In this document: positions 22,246 to 34,066 of the stretch, in pieces
Position numbering within the stretch: the stretch's first letter is position 1
Layout: each line of letters opens with the position of its first letter
From: Taudactylus pleione
Lineage: Eukaryota; Chordata; Amphibia; Anura; Myobatrachidae
Direction of reading: 5' to 3'
NCBI GenBank assembly: GCA_031769625.1
Contig: JAUIMM010000636.1
Coordinates: forward strand, 6,282,501-6,346,500
DNA: 64,000 nucleotides
Position numbers and translations under genes: made by a program
The notes under the pieces: model-generated
Databases searched by the model: none
What the model saw: only the letters and a program-made list of their open reading frames with translations
What the model was told of the DNA's origin: nothing

Positions 22246-22620
22246 GCAGGGCGTGCAATACTGCATGGGGATTTGTGACCACTCACTGCATATGGATGAA
22301 TATACTGCATGGCCTTTGATGTTTGGCTGACGAGCATTACTCTGGCTGGTCACATTGCAATATTGTTCCCTATATGTCTTTACCTATTATTATTCCCAAT
22401 GGAATTGCTGATATTTCCAATGGACTTCATATGTTCTGTGTATTTTACAATATCATCTCATAAAGGTATTTTTTTTATATCTTTGCAAAGAGGATGTGCT
22501 GGCCTAATTTTTTTCTTTTTGTTAGGACCATTTATATGCCGTGCACTCTGCAATCTTGGAATATGGTGTGTGCTACTGGTCTCAAATAGCTATAGAGATT
22601 ATATTTATATATATTTTATA
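22221..22620. other. Gap: TA repeat and unassigned sequence
   Basis: (TA)n at 22221-22244, then AT-rich sequence with no motif I recognise. The open frames here look like chance. Confidence 0.5.
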
Positions 22621-22624
22621 TATA

Positions 22625-24043
22625 GTCCATCCAGAAAGTATTCACAGCACGTCACTTTTTCCACATTTTGTTATGTTACAGCCTTATTCCATTCATTTTT
22701 GTCCTCAGTATTCTACACACAATACCCCATAATGTCAACGTGTAAAAAGTTTTTTTGAGATTTTTGCAAAATTAATTAAAAAAAAACCCCTAAGAAATCA
22801 CATGTACATAAGTATTCACTTCTTTTGCTCAATACTTTGCTTATGCACTTTTGGCAGCAATTACAGCCTCAAGTCTTTTTGAATATGATGCCACAAGCTT
22901 GACACAACTATCTTTTTGCAGTTTCACCCATTCCTTTTTGCAGCACCTCTCCAGCTCCATCAGGTTGGATGGGAAGCATCTGTGCAAAGCCATTTTCAGA
23001 TCTCTCCAAAGATGTTCAATTTGATTCAAGTCTGGGCTCTGGCTGGGCCACTCAAGGACATTCACAAAGTTGTCCTGAAGCCACTCCTTTGATATCTTGG
23101 CTCTGTGCTTAGGCTCTGTCCTGCTAAAAGATTAACTGTCGTCCCAGTCTGAGTTCAAGAGCGCTCTGGAGCAGGTTTTCATCCATCATGTCTCTGTACA
23201 TTGCTGTATTCATCTTTCCCTCTATCCTGACTAATCTCCCAGTTCCTGCCACTGAAAAACATCCCCACAGCATGATGCTGCCACCACCATGCTTCACTGT
23301 AGGGATGGTATTGGCCTGGTGATGAGCAGTGCCTGGTTTCCTCCAAAAAGAACACCTGGCATTCATGCCAAAGAGATCAATCTTTGTCTCTCATGGTCTG
23401 AGAGTCCTTCAGCTGCATTCTGGCAAACTCCAGGTGGGCTGCCATGTGCTTTTTACTAAGGAATGCCTTCGTCTGGCCACTCTACCATACAGGCCTGATT
23501 GGTGGATTGCTGCAGAGATGGTTGTCCGTCTGGAAGGTTCTCATCTCTCCGCAGAGGAATGCTGTAGCTCTGACAGAGTGACCATCAGGTTCTTGGTCAC
23601 CTCCCTGACTAGGGCCCTTCTCCCCCGATCGCTCGGTTTAGATGGACAGCCAACTCTAGGAAGAGTCCTGGTGGTTCCGAACTTCTTTCATTTATGGATG
23701 ATGGAGGCCACTGTGCTCATTGGGACCTTCAAAGCAGCAGATATTTTTCTGTATCCTTCCCCAGATTTGAGCCTCGACACAATCCTGTCTCGGAGGTCTA
23801 CAGACAATTCCTTGGACTGCACGCTTGGTTTGTGCTCTGACATGCACTGTCAAGTGTGGGACCTTTATATAGACAGGTGTATACATTTAAAAATCATGTC
23901 CAATCAACTGAATTTACCATAGGTGAACTCCAATTAAGCTCTAGGAACATCTCAAGGATGATCAGTGGAAACAGGATGCACCTGAGCTCAATTTTGAGGT
24001 TCATGGCAAAGGTCGTGAATACTTATGTACATGTGATTTCTTA
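22625..24043 (-). mobile_element. Tc1-like DNA transposon 1, right end truncated
   Basis: Left terminal inverted repeat (22625-22820) begins TAGTCCATCCAGAAAGTATT after a TA and ends with AAATCACATGTACATAAGTA. The right side shows only the inner part of the repeat (TACTTATGTACATGTGATTT, 24020-24039) and is then cut off by MITE-like sequence at 24044, so about 170 bp of the end is missing. The transposase remnant lies on the minus strand. Confidence 0.85.
22835..23880 (-). pseudogene. Tc1-like transposase 1
   Basis: Reads from 23880 down to 22835 in shifting frames. The N-terminal helix-turn-helix part is badly broken (MSEHKPSVQ-like start near 23840). The central block has [32 protein letters not shown] (23124-23366), typical of Tc1 transposases, and the C terminus has VLEWPSQSPDLNQIEHLWRD with the final Glu of the DDE triad (22841-23065). 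Stops and shifts rule out activity. Confidence 0.88.
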
Positions 24044-24225
24044 AGGTGCATACACACAAACAACGATTTTTTTAACGATATCATTTATCGTTCAATCGTT
24101 GAAAAAATCGTTCACTGAGTTAAAACGAACGATTATCGTTCATGCGCGTTCACGCTTGTAGTTTGTAGTTTAGTCAGACTGACCAACTGAACAATTTTCA
24201 GTAAGGGAATATGCAAAAATCGTTT
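24044..24225. mobile_element. MITE fragment (AAGGTGCATACACAC end)
   Basis: Starts at the truncation point of Tc1 1. Contains repeated ATCGTT/AACGAT motifs in both orientations. Probably the invader that removed the Tc1 end; a complete right terminus was not found. Confidence 0.45.
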
Positions 24226-24407
24226 GTAGTTTAAAAAAATCTTATCTGAAATCCAGTTATAAGTGGTCCACACTGGATGGATTTAAATGGGATGTCGTCA
24301 GCTGGATCATCTTATAAGGAGCTTGTATAAGCTCATAAGAGAGAGAGTATATATAGTGTAGTGTAGTATTTCCTTAAAATTAGTACAGTGATAGGATATA
24401 TATATAT

Positions 24408-24452
<45 letters not shown>

Positions 24453-24680
24453 TAAAGGGTACTAGGAGATATCTGAAGGATGACATACTACAGGCTATTA
24501 AATTAGCATTATCTGGTACGCAGTCTCTACATATAATCACTGTACTAATTTTAAGGAAATACTACACTATATATACTCTCTTCTTATGAGCTTATGCAAG
24601 CTCTTTATAAGGTGATCCAGCTGACGACATCCCATCCAGTGTGGACCACTTATCCCTGGATTTCAGATAAGCTTAACAGA
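24226..24680. mobile_element. Foldback element, about 450 bp
   Basis: Inverted arms: CTTATCTGAAATCCAG...GTGGTCCACACTGGATG...GATGTCGTCAGCTGGATCA on the left answers TGATCCAGCTGACGACATC...CTGGATTTCAGATAAG on the right. ACACTATATATACTCTC also pairs with its complement. A (TA)(GA)n repeat lies at 24396-24449. No ORF. Confidence 0.75.
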
Positions 24681-25024
24681 TTTTATTTTTGGTACGCACA
24701 TTCATTCTCACGAGCACCTGTTACTACTTGACTATAAATACTACACGATCAGGCGCATGTCTTCTTAAACTTCTTTTACAGAACCACTCCATCCGTTAGC
24801 CAAAACGGACCCCAAGAAGACTGCTGCCGCCTAAGGATCAGTGACTTTACAGAAATCTATTTACTCACAATCACATATTGCACTAGATGCACGTTTTATT
24901 AATTTTTCTTTTATTCTAACTACATTTTTATCACATCATTTTATCCTAAGTTGAGGGAATTAATATTTATTGTGCGCTGCCCTTACACATTTCTCACTAT
25001 ATATATACATACACATACATACAT
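24681..25024. other. Gap: no gene seen
   Basis: AT-rich. The end (GTGCGCTGCCCTTACACATT, about 24972) has the flavour of a retroelement end but is not assignable. Confidence 0.4.
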
Positions 25025-25032
25025 ATATACAC

Positions 25033-25183
25033 TAGGGATGAGCAGGTTCGGTTTTACTCGGTTCTCAAAAAAGCATTTTATTGGCTATCGGCTATCACGT
25101 GTTTTGGATAGCCAATAAAATAAATCCGAACTTGAGGTAAAGTAGCGAAAAGAACCGAGTAAATCCGAACCTGCTCATCCCTA
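25033..25183. mobile_element. hAT-type MITE, TIR TAGGGATGAGCAGGTTCGG
   Basis: 151 bp foldback with TIRs TAGGGATGAGCAGGTTCGG / CCGAACCTGCTCATCCCTA and exact 8 bp duplications ATATACAC (25025-25032 and 25184-25191). Confidence 0.92.
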
Positions 25184-25454
25184 ATATACACACACATATT
25201 CAAGAGACAGATCGCACACACTTCAAGTGGTAATATATGTGGGTGCCAGGTCCAATCAATCATATAACATGCTCCAAGAATAATCCATTCAGGACCTTCT
25301 CAGACGACCAGCACACCACCATGAAGAGATTTATGCAAAAAGAGTAGTTTTAATGCAATATCAAAAAAGCTCCATCATATAAAGAAGCCACCATAGGTAT
25401 AGAGTATAGTTACTCATCAAAGAGCTTGTTAACAACATGTCCTAATATGATATA

Positions 25455-25503
25455 GCCATCCAGACGGCTAGTTTCGGCTAAGTTCAGCCATCATCAAGGG
25501 TCA
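25455..25503 (-). ncRNA. Hammerhead-like motif, degenerate
   Basis: Minus strand core TTGATGA (25497-25491; U for C3), helix II GGCT/AGCC, GAAA (25475-25472), helix III ACTAGCCGT closed by A-U and C-G, H17 C. Helix I pairing is poor. Confidence 0.45.
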
Positions 25504-25518
25504 GCCACAAAAAGTTGT

Positions 25519-25572
25519 TGCCTTGATGAAGGCTGAACTCTATAAAGCAGCCAGGCGAAATGTGCGTTGGCG
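25519..25572 (+). ncRNA. Hammerhead-like motif
   Basis: Helix I TGCC (25519-25522) with GGCG (25569-25572); core TTGATGA (25523-25529; U for C3, giving a possible U3-G8 wobble); helix II GGCTG/CAGCC with four extra bases AGGC before GAAA (25557-25560); short helix III ending at T25567; H17 T25568. Confidence 0.5.
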
Positions 25573-26536
25573 TTTCCATATAGAAACACTGCTGGTTACA
25601 TGTGATCACTACTAAAGATGGATTTATGTGATGATAATGTTTAAGAACTGTAGTAGCCTATAGGACTAATAGATCACCAAGATAGCTATCCAATTAAAAA
25701 GATATACGGCAATATTACAGGAACTGACATTGTGGAGCAGATTGAGAATTGCACAGAGCGAGCCAGCTCAGCACATGTCAGTAATCCTATACAAATAACA
25801 AATGTGAAATAACTGCCACTGAATAGAGATAATAATTGATACTATAGTAACTACTCTGGGACTGTCTTTTTGACACTGATACAGTGTGATCTAAATGTAA
25901 CATATATTGTTACACTACAGTTGCAACAGAAAAACATCTCAGTGTAGACCAATATCACTGATATAGGATAAACTAATAATTTATATGAACTGGTATTGTA
26001 TCAGTGATATTAGGAGAATAACATACATCCACACATATATAAAGATATATAACCAGCGGTATTATAACAGTATAAATACACAGAATTTTCTTTTTCTATG
26101 CACGTCTTTCAACTCTTGCTTGAACTTTAATTGTATTTTAAAATATTTTGCCAGTTGTGGTAAACCCTAAACGACATAATTTTAAATAACAAATTAATAA
26201 AGATAAATATGTTTTAACAGTATAGTAATTGATGGTATATTTACTGACAATATAGTGCACCGCAATAAGGACTACTTTTTTCTTTTGTTCCTTGAAATAT
26301 GTTCATATAGAGTCTGTGGTAGCACATCAGGAATAAGGATCTATTAAGAAACTGTGGATAGGATTGCATTTCCCATTATAAAGAACCCTTTGTGAGCAAT
26401 TAAAAAGTTTTTTTCACTTTTCTATACTAAGAAGACTGGTGAGTGCTCTCCTTATACTAAAAAAATTATATATATATATATATAAATAAAAATGACAGGA
26501 GGTGCGGCACTCTTGTATACAAGAAAAGCACAAATG

Positions 26537-26585
26537 CAGGCTTAGTAAGTAACGTTTCGGTTTATCACCATCTTCAGATAACAAA
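26537..26585 (-). ncRNA. Hammerhead-like motif, left arm of PLE 3
   Basis: Minus strand core CTGAAGA (26577-26571), a full match to CUGANGA; helix II GGT/ACC with loop GATAA; GAAA (26558-26555); helix III ACGT; H17 T. I could not pair helix I convincingly. Confidence 0.5.
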
Positions 26586-27020
26586 CAATACACATAACAT
26601 CTTACCTTTATAGACATTGCACCATAGTGAAACCCACAGGCCGGAAACGGGACACAACACCCGGGCGGCCGACGCAGGGAGATGACGTCATCGCGCATTA
26701 AGCGCTCTACGTCAGTGACATACTAACACCATGACAACCAGTAGCTATAGCGACAAAATGTAAACAAATATTATAATAACAGTAGAGCGCAACCACAAAT
26801 GCATATCCGAGAGCAAACATCAATGTTAGACTGCAAGTACTATTCTAAAGATATACAGCTATAATAATATATCTAAAATGAAAACATAAAGTATGCATAT
26901 ACCTAGTCAACATGCATAGTGGAACATACAATGTAAGTTCTAACCAGTAACACAATCAATGATATTACTAACCAGTTCTTTTGCTCTACCTAAAATAGAT
27001 TTATGTTAAATAGTGGAAGC

Positions 27021-27385
27021 TTATAAAAAACATGATAAAGGCAAATTTTCATTTAATCCTCTTGGACTGATAACGTCCAATCTGTGAATCCATCGTGATT
27101 CACATTTCAATAACGCCAGATGTCGATCACCACCTCTACTGAATGGAGGGATGTGGTCAATCATGCGATACTTGAGGTTTGCAAGACTATGCCCAAAATT
27201 TGCAAAATGTCGTGCAACCGGCTGCTCACTTTTACCACTTAAGATGGCAGCACGGATAGCAGAACGATGTAAGCCCATGCGTTCTTTAAATTTCCTTTGC
27301 GTCTTGCCAATATATGAAAGTCCACAAGGACATATAATTTGGTAGACGACATAGGAACTGTCACATGTCAAATGATGTCCGATAT
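27021..27385 (-). pseudogene. PLE 3 GIY-YIG endonuclease fragment (left arm)
   Basis: 116-residue frame starting TCDSSYVVYQIICPCGLSYI with intact GIY-YIG signature (VVY...SYIGKT), the conserved Arg of KFKERMGLHR, and the C-terminal LALLKCESRWIHRLD. It ends as the right copy does. It begins only where the inverted copy is truncated, so RT is absent. Confidence 0.88.
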
Positions 27386-27469
27386 TAAAAACGAGAAAAA
27401 AAGAGAGGGGGGCAGAATAAAAGGAAGGGGACGTGGCGGAAAACCACCGCCGGCACGAAGGAGATAATC

Positions 27470-29734
27470 TTTAATTTATCCTCCTATGAATTGACTACAA
27501 CTGAGCAGAGTCTCTTGGAAAAAGGACTATCTTTTGTACCTACCACATCATTTAATGATTTCACTTGGCAAAAAGAAAAATATTGCCTTCAGAGAAAACT
27601 TAAATTAAAAGAGTTATTTTTCAAACAAGATTAAGATATCACAACATCATCTGCTACTGGCTCTATAGAAATCCCTGTTTCTTTAAAGAAACTACAGAAA
27701 AAGTCACAATTTGAACCTATATCATCTAACGCAGCTATCAAGACATTTATGAGATTGTTGGACCAGGAGGTCTCTGAGATAACTACTAAAACTTTACCTG
27801 TACACCCTAATCTAACCTCGCTTGAACGCAATGCATTAAGATCATTGTCATCTAATAACAACATAATTATTCGTCCCGTGGATAAAGGAGGAGGAGTGGT
27901 AGTACAGGATGTGTTAGAATACAAGAAGGAAATCTACCGTCAATTGGGGGATGTTACGATATATCGGGAACTATTAGGCGACCCCACTGCTACTTTTAAA
28001 AAAGAATTGTCGGAATGCCTAATTATGGCTATGGATATGCGAATTATTGATGAAAATCTTAAAGAAATACTACTCCCAGATTTTCCAGTGACCCCTTTAA
28101 TGTATACTTTACCCAAAGTTCATAAGGGGATTCATCCACCACCTGGACATCCGATCATATCGGCCCATGGTTCCTTGTCACAACCATCTGCAATATTCTT
28201 AGACACAGTTCTTCAACCGTTAGTTCAGAGCCATAAAAAATTTTTGCTTGACACTACCATGTTGTTGAATTAATTGGCTAGTCTTTTTTCATTGCCTCCA
28301 GATATATGGTTTGTATGTGCTGATATAACCAGTTTATATACGGTTATTCCGCATGATGCGGGTATGGCGGCAGTGAAACAGTTATTATTCTCCAATAGAT
28401 AAATCATTCATTGAGTTTTTGTTGCAGCTCTTAGAGTTTATTTTGTTGAAAAATTACTTTTTATTTGATGGTAGGTATTACTTGCAATTGTCAGGATGCG
28501 CTATGGGGTCCTCTGTGGCCCCGGCATACGCGAATGCGTATATGTTTGGTATCGAACAAGAATTGTTTTTTGACCGTCCTGAGATTGGCTCCATGATTTT
28601 GTTTTATACCCGTTTCATTGACGATATTTTTCTAATTTGGAATGGGTCTAAAGAGTCTTTCCAATCATTAATAGATGAACACAATATGTCATCTAACCCT
28701 GTGAAAATTACATATAGTATGGATCAACATAGCATTAATTTTCTTGATGTGTTAATTACTCGTAACGGAGGTGGTATTAGCACTTCAGTCTTTACAAAAG
28801 AGACTGACCGCAATACTCTTTTGCATATGAATAGTTGTCATCCACACAATTTAAAGCTTGGTCTGCCATACTCACAGATGATTCGTATCAGACGTATAAA
28901 TGATAATGTAGAAACGGCTGGTGTTCAGATTGATGAATTAATTGATACATTTTTGATTCGTGGTTATGCTCTACAAATGTTGTTACAAACTAAGGAAAGA
29001 GTTTTAGCATTGGACCGGCAATAATTATTGACTACTAGAGTTAACCCTCAACCTGCTGACAAACTCCCATGGGTGAATAGTTATAATCCGTTATCTGTTC
29101 AGATCAATAAGATTACTAAAAAACTTTGGCCAGTTGTTAAAACAGATGTGACATTGGGCCTTAATACAACATCTATTATGTCATGTTACACAGGGGGAAA
29201 AATTTAAGAGACATTCTTGTCAAAACTGATGTTACAGGCATGGGGAATGTTGCGCCTAAACATTTTTTGTTTAACAAGAGATGGGGTTGCTTCAAGTGCT
29301 CTTGTGTTACGTGTCGTTATTTGATTGCTGGCGACACTTTCTTTCATCCCCATTCCGGGAAGGTTTTTAATATCAGACATCATTTGACATGTGACAGTTC
29401 CTATGTCGTCTACCAAATTATATGTCCTTGTGGACTTTCATATATTGGCAAGACGCAAAGGAAATTTAAAGAACGCATGGGCTTACATCGTTCTGCTATC
29501 CGTGCTGCCATCTTAAGTGGTAAAAGTGAGCAGCCGGTTGCACAACATTTTGCAAATTTTGGGCATAGTCTTGCAAACCTCAAGTATCGCATGATTGACC
29601 ACATCCCTCCATTCAGTAGAGGTGGTGATCGACATCTGGCGTTATTGAAATGTGAATCACGATGGATTCACAGATTGGACGTTATCAGTCCAAGAGGATT
29701 AAATGAAAATTTGCCTTTATCATGTTTTTTATAA
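27470..29734 (+). pseudogene. PLE 3 reverse transcriptase + GIY-YIG endonuclease (right arm)
   Basis: From about 27470: FNLSSYELTTTEQSLLEKG, a stop near 27632, then an open stretch with SLERNALRSL, IIIRPVDKGGGVVV, LPKVHKGIHPPPGHPIIS (PGRP reads PGHP) up to a TAA at about 28271. CADITSLYTVIPH (28315-28355) holds the first catalytic Asp. A frame break near 28400 precedes 28419-29024 with CAMGSSVAPAYANAYM and the intact FYTRFIDDIFLIW (28603-28640). A stop near 29023 and a shift near 29180 precede 29183-29734, which holds the Cys cluster (CFKCSCVTC) and a complete GIY-YIG domain (VVYQIICPCGLSYIGKTQ). Inactive, but its catalytic residues are preserved. Confidence 0.9.
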
Positions 29735-30170
29735 GCTTCCACTATTTAACATAAATCTATTTTAGGTAGAGCAAAAGAACTGGTTAGTAATATCATTGAT
29801 TGTGTTGCTGGATAGAACTTACATTGTATGTTCCACTATGCATGTTGACTAGGTATATGCATACTTTATGTTTTCATTTTAGATATATTATTATAGCTGT
29901 ATATCTTTAGAATAGTACTTGCAGTCTAACATTGATGTTAGCTCTCGGATATGCATTTGTGGTTGCGCTCTACTGTTATTATAATATTTGTTTACATTTT
30001 GTCGCTATAGCTACTGGTTGTCATGGTGTTAGTATGTCACTGACGTAGAGCGCTTAATGCGCGATGACGTCATCTCCCTGCGTCGGCCGCCCGGGTGCTG
30101 TGTCCCGTTTCCGGCCTGTGGGTTTCACTATGGTGCAATGTCTATAAAGGTAAGATGTTATGTGTATTGT

Positions 30171-30215
30171 TTGTTATCTGAAGACGGTGATAAACCGAAA
30201 TGTTACTTACTAAGC
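30171..30215 (+). ncRNA. Hammerhead-like motif, right arm of PLE 3
   Basis: Core CTGAAGA (30178-30184), helix II GGT (30186-30188)/ACC (30194-30196), GAAA (30197-30200), then TGT and H17 T. Helix III is weakened by a C to T change relative to the left arm; helix I is weak. Confidence 0.45.
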
Positions 30216-30335
30216 CTGCATTTGTGCTTTTCTTATATACAAGAGTGCCGCACCTCCTGTCATTTTTATGTGTTTTTCTGTGAGGGCACCTTGGCTGTTA
30301 TATTGTATATGCATGGAGTGCCGGACCCTTTGCAT

Positions 30336-30415
30336 GTCTATGTATATATGTATATATATATATATATATACACACATACATACACACGTACGTACATACA
30401 TACATACATACACAG
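30336..30415. repeat. (TA)n / (CATA)n microsatellite
   Basis: Alternating TA then CATACATA runs between PLE 3 and Tc1 2. Confidence 0.85.
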
Positions 30416-30452
30416 AGGCGTAAGTTCATCCCAGATGCCCGGAGGCAAGTTA

Positions 30453-32100
30453 CAGTCGGGTGCATAAATATTGGGACATTGACAGAATTTTCATATTTTG
30501 GCCTCTATTCACCACCACAATGGCTTTGAAATTAAACAAACAAGATGTGCTTTAACTGCAGACTTTCAGATTTAATTTGAGGGTAATTACATCCAAATGA
30601 GGTGAACGGTGTAGGAATTACAACGGTTTCTATATGTGCCTCCCACTTTTTAAGGGGCCAAAAGTAATCGGACAAACTAAACAATCCTAAATCTAACTTT
30701 CACTTTTTAATACTTTGTTGCAAATCCTTTGCAGGCAATTACAGCCTGAAATCTGGAACGCATAGACATCACTAGACGCTGGGTTTCATCCCTGGTGATG
30801 CTCTGCCAGGCCTCTACTGCAAACGTCATCAGTTCCTGCTTGTTCTTGGGGCATTTTCCCTTCAGTTTTGTCTTCATCAAGTGAAATGCATGCTCAATCG
30901 GATTCAGGTCAGGGGATTGACTTGGCCATTGCATAACATTCCACTTTTTAGCCTTAAAAACTCTTTGGTTGCTTTTGCAGTATGCTTCAGGTCATTGTCC
31001 ATCTGCACTGTGAAGCGCCATCCAATGAGCTCTGAAGCATTTGACTGAATGAGCATATAATATTGCCCAAAACACTTCAGAATTCATTCTGCTGCTTTTG
31101 TCAGCAGTCACATCATCAATAAATACAAGGGAACCAGTTCCATTGGCAGCCATACATGCCCACGCCATGACACTACCACCACCATGCTTCACTGATGAGG
31201 TGGTATGTTTTGGATCATGAGCAGTTCCTTTCCTTCTCCATACTCTTCTCTTGGCATCACTCTGGTACAAGTTGATCTTTGTCTCATCTGTCCATAGGAT
31301 GTTGTTCCAGAACTGTAATGGCTTTTTTAGATGTTGTTTGGCAAACTCTAATCTGGTCTTCCTGTTTTTGAGGCTCACCAATGGTTTACATCTTGTGGTG
31401 AACCCTCTATATTCACTCTTGTGAAGTCTTCTCTTGATTGTTGACTTTGACACATATACACCTACCTCCTGGAGAGTGTTCTTGATATGGCCAACTGTTG
31501 TGAAGGGGTTTTTCTTCACCAGGGAACTAATTCTTCTGTCATCCACCACAGTTGTTTTCAGTGGTCTCCCGGGTCTTTTGGTGTTGCTGAGCTCTCCGGT
31601 GCGTTCTTTCTTTTTAAAAATGTTCAAAACAGTTGATTTGGCCACACCTAATGTTTTTGCTATCTCTCTGATGGGTTTGTTTTGATTTTTTAGGCTAATG
31701 ATGGCTGGCTTCACTGATAGTGACAGCTCTTTGGATCTCATATTGAGAGTCGACAGCAACTGATTCCAAATGCAAATGTCACACCTAGAATCAACTCCAG
31801 ACCTTTTACCTGCTTAATTGATAATGAACTAACAGGGGAATAGCCCACACCTGTCCATGAAATAGCTTTTGAGTTGATAGTCCCATTACTTTTGGTCCCT
31901 TAAAAAGTGGGAGGCACATATAGAAACCGTTGTAATTCCTACACCGTTCACCTGATTTGGATGTAATTACCCGCAAATTAAATCTGAAAGTCTGCAGTTA
32001 AAGCACATCTTGTTTGTTTCATTTCAAAGCCATTGTGGTGGTGTATAGAGGCCAAAATATGAAAATTCTGTCTATGTTCCAATATTTATGCACCTGACTG
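30453..32100 (-). mobile_element. Tc1-like DNA transposon 2, both ends present
   Basis: Terminal repeats CAGTCGGGTGCATAAATATT (30453 on) and AATATTTATGCACCTGACTG (to 32100). A TA precedes the left end; the right flank reads AA, a mutated TA. Extended inverted repeats of about 200 bp (for example TAGAAACCGTTGTAATTCCT at 31920 and its complement near 30615) enclose a minus-strand transposase. Confidence 0.92.
30707..31759 (-). pseudogene. Tc1-like transposase 2, nearly complete
   Basis: 31759-30992 encodes 255 residues: paired-like helix-turn-helix (ISLKNQNKPIREIAKTLGVA, STVLNIFKKKERTG), the GRP-type hinge KRPGRPLKT, second HTH, then LWTDETKINLY with the first catalytic Asp, and VKHGGGSVMAWACMAANGTG. 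A frame shift near 30990 separates the stretch around the second Asp (MDNDLKHTAKATKEF-like, broken) from 30934-30707, MQWPSQSPDLNPIEHAFHLM, with the third acidic residue. Very few lesions; the youngest-looking Tc1 here. Confidence 0.9.
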
Positions 32101-32547
32101 AATAATTTAGTGCCCCCCTATCCCCCATATTTACAGCCATAAATGGGGTGAATATATTGTGGGTGATGGAGGAGGTGCCCCTTCAGTGCTGGCGCCCGGC
32201 GGCAGGTACCTCCATTGTCTCCCATACTTCTGCCCCTGTACATACACACACATACGGTACACACACATACACGTCGGAACGACATGGAGGAGGTGTAATG
32301 TGTGGTCTTTAAGTTAAAACACCACACGTTACACCTGTTAACTATATTTTAACAGGAGCCCCCTGTTAAAATGGTGATCCAGCTCCTGCCGGACACCGAT
32401 GAAACTGAGTTGCCCTCAGGCTGTGGGCAGGGTATAGGGGGAAGGATCAGAGCATCCTGGGATTGAAAAGCTTTGCTGTTGGTGTCCGGTCCTCCAAGTC
32501 CCACCTACACCCCATTGTCTTCCTGTGGTGCCCTATGGACCCTGAAG
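32101..32547. other. Gap: CA-rich repeat and possible DIRS terminal fragment
   Basis: 32240-32275 is rich in ACACAC. 32390-32545 shares layout and words with 45390-45600 (CATCCTGGGA, then CCTATGGACCCTGAAGAAG), the 5' flank of DIRS 1, so it may be a stray DIRS end. Confidence 0.4.
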
Positions 32548-33997
32548 AAGTGTTAATAGTTTATTTTATCAATTAAAAAAATGCAAAGTTAATGAACAGA
32601 AGATAAATCTAAATCAAATGAATATTTGGTGTGACCACCCTTTGCCGTCAAAACGGCATCAATTATTAAATTCTTCTAGGTACACTTACACAGCAGGGAG
32701 GTTGTTCCAAACATCTTGGAGAACTAACCACAGATCTTCTGTGGATGTAGGCTTGCTCAAATCCTTCTGTCTCTTCATGTAATCCCAGACAGACTTGATG
32801 ATGTTGAGATCAGGGGCTCTGTGGGGGCCATATCATGACTTCCAGGACTCCTTGTTCTTTATGCTGAAGATTTTTGACATGGCTATATGTTTGGGGTCAT
32901 TGTCCTGCTGCAGAATAAATTTGGAGCCAATCAGACGCCTCCCTGATGGTATTGCATGATGGATTTATACCTGCCTGTATTTCTCAGCATTAAGGACACC
33001 ATTAATCCTGACCAAAGCCCCAACTATTTGCTGAAATGCAGCCCTAAACTTGCAAGGAACCTCCACCATGCTTCAGTGTTGCCTGCAGACACTCATTATT
33101 GTACTGCTCGCCAGCCCTTTGGCAAACAAACTACCTTCTGTTATAGCCAAATATTTCAGGTTTTGACTCAGCAGTCCAGAGCACCTGCTGCCATTTTTCT
33201 GCACCCCAGTTCCTATGTTTTCATGCATAGTTGAGTCACTTTGCCATGTTTCCACGTCGAAGGTATGGCTTTTTGGAGGACGCAATTCTCCTATGAAGAC
33301 CACTTCTGGCCAGACTTCTCTGAACAGTAGATGGGTGTACTTGGGTCCCACTGGTTTTTGCCAGTTCTGAGCTGCTGGCACTGCTGTACATCTTATGATA
33401 TCGAAGGGAAGTAAGCAAGAATTGTCTTTCATCTAATGCACTAAGTTTCCTTGGCTGAACACTGCGTCTACGGTCTTCAACGTTGCTCATTTCTTTGTGC
33501 TTCTTTAGAAGAGCTTTAATAGCACATCTGCTTTGAATTCTTTCCCTGGGAGAGACCTTGCTAATGCAGTATAACTACCTTGTGTCTTGTTGCTCTGATC
33601 AGTCTTGCCATGGTGTATGACCTGTGACATGAAACTGCTCACCTTGTAGCAGATTTTGGCTGTTCCTCACCCAATTTTAAGCCTCCTACACAGCTGTTTT
33701 TGTTTCAGTTAATGACTGTGTTCCAACCTACATATGAAAATCATCAATATCACCTGTTTGGTATTATTGGTTAATCATAACCTGACTATAATCCTACAAA
33801 ATCCCTGACTGTGCAAGTGTACCTAGAAGAATTTATGCTGTTTTGAATGCAAAGGGTGGTCACACCAAATATTGATTTGATTTAGATTTCTCTTCTGTAC
33901 AGTACATTCACTTTGCATTTTGTTTATTGATAACAAATTAGCATTCTTACTTTGCAGCATTTCCTTCACACCTGCCTAAAACTTTTGCACAGTACTG
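32548..33997 (-). mobile_element. Tc1-like DNA transposon 3, left end truncated
   Basis: The right end is complete: CTGCCTAAAACTTTTGCACAGTACTG followed by TA (33998-33999). The inner part of the repeat (AATGCAAAGTTAATGAACAG...AATCTAAATCAAATGAATAT, from 32571) is present on the left, but the outermost bases are lost. Minus-strand transposase remnant inside. Confidence 0.85.
32650..33510 (-). pseudogene. Tc1-like transposase 3
   Basis: 33490-33236 encodes the DNA-binding part (VEDRRRSVQPRKLSALDERQ, VHPSTVQRSLARSGLHRRIA). Later blocks are scattered over three frames, and stops are frequent. The complement of 32751-32830 (TGGCCCCCACAGAGCCCCTG, ATCTCAACATCATCAAG) corresponds to the WPPQSPDLNIIKS C-terminal motif. 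Confidence 0.82.
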
Positions 33998-34015
33998 TAG
34001 GGAGGGACGATGGGG

Positions 34016-34066
<51 letters not shown>

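Larger units (their letters stand above)
25192..26460. mobile_element. Inverted pair of PLE ends with two hammerhead-like motifs
   Basis: Mirror arrangement around about 25510: GGCTGAACTTAGCC-type sequence on the minus strand (left) and on the plus strand (right), each ending in a hammerhead-like motif. No RT or nuclease. The right half runs on through AT-rich sequence with local inverted repeats (CAATATCACTGATA near 25949 / TATCAGTGATATTA near 25997) to a GTGAGTGCTC motif at about 26429, like other PLE ends here. Confidence 0.55.
26487..30270. mobile_element. Penelope-like element 3 with inverted, 5'-truncated partner
   Basis: The right part (about 27389-30270, plus) is a long PLE copy. The left part (26487-27388, minus) is a copy of only its last 0.9 kb, joined head-to-head to the right copy's 5' end near 27388. 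The shared outer end is CCTGTCATTTTTAT (right 30256-30269; complement at left 26487-26500). Shared proteins are almost identical, so the two parts are of one age. Confidence 0.82.

Noticed and set aside
22309..22758. 149-codon ORF overlapping the Tc1 left end
   Set aside because: Hydrophobic by AT-rich composition and runs into the Tc1 terminal repeat; no homology.
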